This document shows positions 62,006 through 64,000 of a stretch of DNA of 64,000 nucleotides, piece after piece. The DNA lies in NCBI RefSeq assembly GCF_001548395.1, contig NZ_AP017367.1, positions 1,525,001 through 1,589,000 of the forward strand, in the 5' to 3' direction. Source of the DNA: Leptolyngbya sp. O-77 (GTDB taxonomy: Bacteria > Cyanobacteriota > Cyanobacteriia > Elainellales > Elainellaceae). The notes under the pieces were generated by a model that was not told the origin of the DNA, made no database searches, and worked only from the letters and a program-made list of their open reading frames with translations. The number at the start of each line of letters is the position of its first letter. Within the stretch, counting starts at the first letter, position 1. Both the position numbers and the translations under genes were made by a program.

Positions 62006-64000
62006 GGTCTTCCAGCGTTGCGCCAGTTTTCGGTTCAGCATTGGTCGGCTGTGACACTTGCTTTGTGCCCTTGGGTTGGGGCTTGCGGTTTGGCGGTGGG
62101 CTGCTCCTAGAGACCCCTTCGGTGGAACCTGCATCGGAACGCATCGACAGGCTAATGCGCTTCAGCGCTTCGTTCACCTCCAGCACGCGCACGGTGACGA
62201 TCTGCCCCACTTTCACCACCTCTTTCGGATCTTTGACAAACCGATCGGCCAGTTGCGAGACATGAATCAGACCGTCTTGGTGAACGCCGATATCCACGAA
62301 TGCGCCAAAGTTTGCGACGTTGGTGATCACGCCTTCGAGCGTCATGCCGACCTTGAGATCGCCGATTTCCTGAATGTCTTCGCGAAAGGTGGCGTAGGTG
62401 AATTGGGCACGCGGGTCGCGGCCAGGTTTTTCTAACTCTGCAAGGATGTCGCGCAGGGTAGGTTCGCCGATGGTGTCGGTGACGTAACGCTGGAGAGAGA
62501 GAGTTTTCAGACGTTCTCCTGCCTTGGTCACTTGATCTAGCGGGATGCCGAGATCCTTGGCGATCGCCTCTACAACACCATAGCTTTCAGGATGGACGGC
62601 CGTATTGTCCAGCGGATTGTCGCCATTGCGGATGCGGAGGAACCCGGCTGCCTGCTCAAACGCTTTGGGGCCCAGCTTAGAGACTTTTAGCAGTTCGCGG
62701 CGATTGCGAAACGCGCCGTTTTGGTTGCGATATTGCACGATGTTGTTGGCAACAGCGCTGGAAATGCCGGAGACGTAGCTCAGCAGTTCTTTGGAGGCAG
62801 TGTTGAGATCCACGCCCACGTAGTTAACACAGCTTTCGACCGTTTCATCCAGCTTTTTCTTGAGCAGCTTTTGATCCACATCGTGCTGATATTGACCCAC
62901 ACCGATAGACTTGGGGTCGATCTTTACCAGTTCTGCTAGGGGATCTTGCAATCGGCGGCCGATGCTGACGGCTCCACGCACCGTCAGATCCAGATCAGGA
63001 AATTCGGCGATCGCCACCTGACTGGCAGAGTAAATCGATGCACCAGCTTCGTTCACAATCACTTTCACAGGCTTGTGATCGAGCGACTTCACCACTTCAT
63101 TCACAAACGCATCCGTTTCGCGGCTGGCAGTACCGTTGCCAATGGCGATTAGCTCAACCTGGTATTTGCGAATCAGGTCAAGGAGCGATCGCCCCGCTTT
63201 TTCCCGCTGCCCCTCGCCTGTGTGGGGAAAGATGGTCTGATATTCCAGAAACTTACCCGTCTGGTCAATCACCGCTACCTTACAGCCCGTGCGAAAGCCG
63301 GGGTCAATGGCCAGCGTCGGCTTCATGCCCGCAGGGGCCGCCAACAGCAGTTCCCGCAGGTTTGCCTCAAAGGTTTTGATGGATTCGATATCCGCCCACT
63401 GCTTCTTCTCGGCAATCACTTCACTGGTGAGGGAGGTCTGCATCAGCCGCCCAAAGGCATCCCGCAGCATCGCCTGATAAAACTCGCGCACGGGCTTGGC
63501 CTTGGTGCGAATCACTTCGCGCTCTAGGTAGCTCTGCACCTCGTCTTCGTCGAAGGTCAGGTTCAGCGTCAGTACATCCTCGCTTTCGCCCCGCAGCAGC
63601 GCCAATAGGTTGTGTGGCTGGATCTTACTCACGGGCGCGGCGTAGGTACGATACATCTCGAATTTGGTGCTGCCTTCGGGGAAATCGGGTTTGATGCGCG
63701 ACTCGAAGCTGCCGGAATTCAGGAAAAATTGCCGCAGGTGCGATCGCAGGTCGGCCCGATCGGCTACTGCTTCTGCCAGGATATCCGACGCGCCCTGCAA
63801 CGCTTCCTGCGGCGTTTTCACGCCTTTTTCAGAATCAACATACTTCGCGGCTTCGGCGGCTAAATCTGCCTGGGGCGCGTTGGGATGATTCAACGACTCA
63901 ATCCACTGGGACAGCGGCTCTAGCCCCTTTTCGCGGGCAATGGTGGCGCGGGTGCGGCGCTTGGGGCGATAGGGCAGATACAGGTCTTCTAGCTCGGTTT
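61977..64000 (-). CDS. tex: Tex-family RNA-binding transcription accessory protein, 5' end outside the window
   Basis: The frame stays open to the right edge: upstream of 63893 it reads TELEDLYLPYRPKRRTRATI, a conserved Tex segment, so the first 80 or so residues lie beyond the window. Visible are the YqgF-like domain (LAIDPGFRTGCKVAVID, ELIAIGNGTASRET), helix-hairpin-helix motifs (GISSAVANNIVQYRNQNG, LGPKAFEQAAGFLRI) and a C-terminal S1 domain (GVITNVANFGAFVDIGVHQDGLIHVSQLAD). A lysine-rich tail follows. Tex binds nucleic acids and affects transcription and RNA turnover. Confidence 0.95.
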   Translation of the reverse strand, partial: TELEDLYLPYRPKRRTRATIAREKGLEPLSQWIESLNHPNAPQADLAAEAAKYVDSEKGVKTPQEALQGASDILAEAVADRADLRSHLRQFFLNSGSFESRIKPDFPEGSTKFEMYRTYAAPVSKIQPHNLLALLRGESEDVLTLNLTFDEDEVQSYLEREVIRTKAKPVREFYQAMLRDAFGRLMQTSLTSEVIAEKKQWADIESIKTFEANLRELLLAAPAGMKPTLAIDPGFRTGCKVAVIDQTGKFLEYQTIFPHTGEGQREKAGRSLLDLIRKYQVELIAIGNGTASRETDAFVNEVVKSLDHKPVKVIVNEAGASIYSASQVAIAEFPDLDLTVRGAVSIGRRLQDPLAELVKIDPKSIGVGQYQHDVDQKLLKKKLDETVESCVNYVGVDLNTASKELLSYVSGISSAVANNIVQYRNQNGAFRNRRELLKVSKLGPKAFEQAAGFLRIRNGDNPLDNTAVHPESYGVVEAIAKDLGIPLDQVTKAGERLKTLSLQRYVTDTIGEPTLRDILAELEKPGRDPRAQFTYATFREDIQEIGDLKVGMTLEGVITNVANFGAFVDIGVHQDGLIHVSQLADRFVKDPKEVVKVGQIVTVRVLEVNEALKRISLSMRSDAGSTEGVSRSSPPPNRKPQPKGTKQVSQPTNAEPKTGATLEDLKAKFGRKR

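Overview
This 64 kb window is a chromosome segment of a cyanobacterium. The cyanobacterial HIP1 octamer (GCGATCGC) is spread densely through genes and spacers. The gene content fits: phylloquinone genes menC/menE, a CpcS/CpeS-type bilin lyase, Ycf23, a kdp operon with a short KdpD, DUF2862, DUF4278 and Uma2 proteins. Base composition is fairly GC-rich. I would guess a Leptolyngbya-like lineage, but the window does not prove a genus.

Layout. 0-9 kb: GntR/UTRA regulator, small membrane protein, pentapeptide-repeat protein, large TPR-CHAT protease-like protein, YdcF-type protein, PotD-like lipoprotein, tRNA-Ser(CGA). 9-19 kb: comEC (broken), ureD, a VOC protein, lexA-like gene, divergent menC (frameshifted)-menE, a LuxR-type response regulator, a PHP phosphoesterase, an SRPBCC protein. 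19.7-31 kb: uvrA, then the convergent kdpA-B-F-C-D operon, with a divergent histidine kinase/NarL-type regulator pair on its other side. 31-36 kb: housekeeping genes (cysS, DUF423, hisF, DUF2862, a GET3/ArsA ATPase). 36-41 kb: accessory region, see below. 41-64 kb: coq4/TetR, HerA-like ATPase, GAF histidine kinase, SRPBCC/COQ10, outer-membrane barrel, fatty-acid-hydroxylase-type protein, B12/radical SAM protein, ycf23, bilin lyase, MFS exporter, Uma2 nuclease, cobT-like gene, RecB-type nuclease, EamA transporter, ACP phosphodiesterase, and the 3' part of tex running off the right end.

The main discovery is at 37.6-40.8 kb. It is a short integron gene-cassette array with no integrase in the window (a CALIN-type array). 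Three attC-like sites share the canonical R''-L''-L'-R' plan, including the extra base in L''. The start of each complete cassette is complementary to the R'' box of its own attC. One 2134-bp cassette carries a translationally coupled DUF262 gene and HEPN-RNase gene, a probable defence or toxin pair. This cassette is AT-rich, has no HIP1 sites and faces against the array. It sits between two 349-bp cassettes and a truncated third.

Other points: two identical 95-bp TA-flanked MITE-like elements lie 35 kb apart in opposite orientation. Short repeats have invaded coding sequences (CHAT gene, menE, a histidine kinase). Single-base G/C-run indels break comEC, menC and kdpA and scramble a short stretch of lexA. 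Several of these genes are conserved or essential, so sequence error must be considered before calling them pseudogenes.
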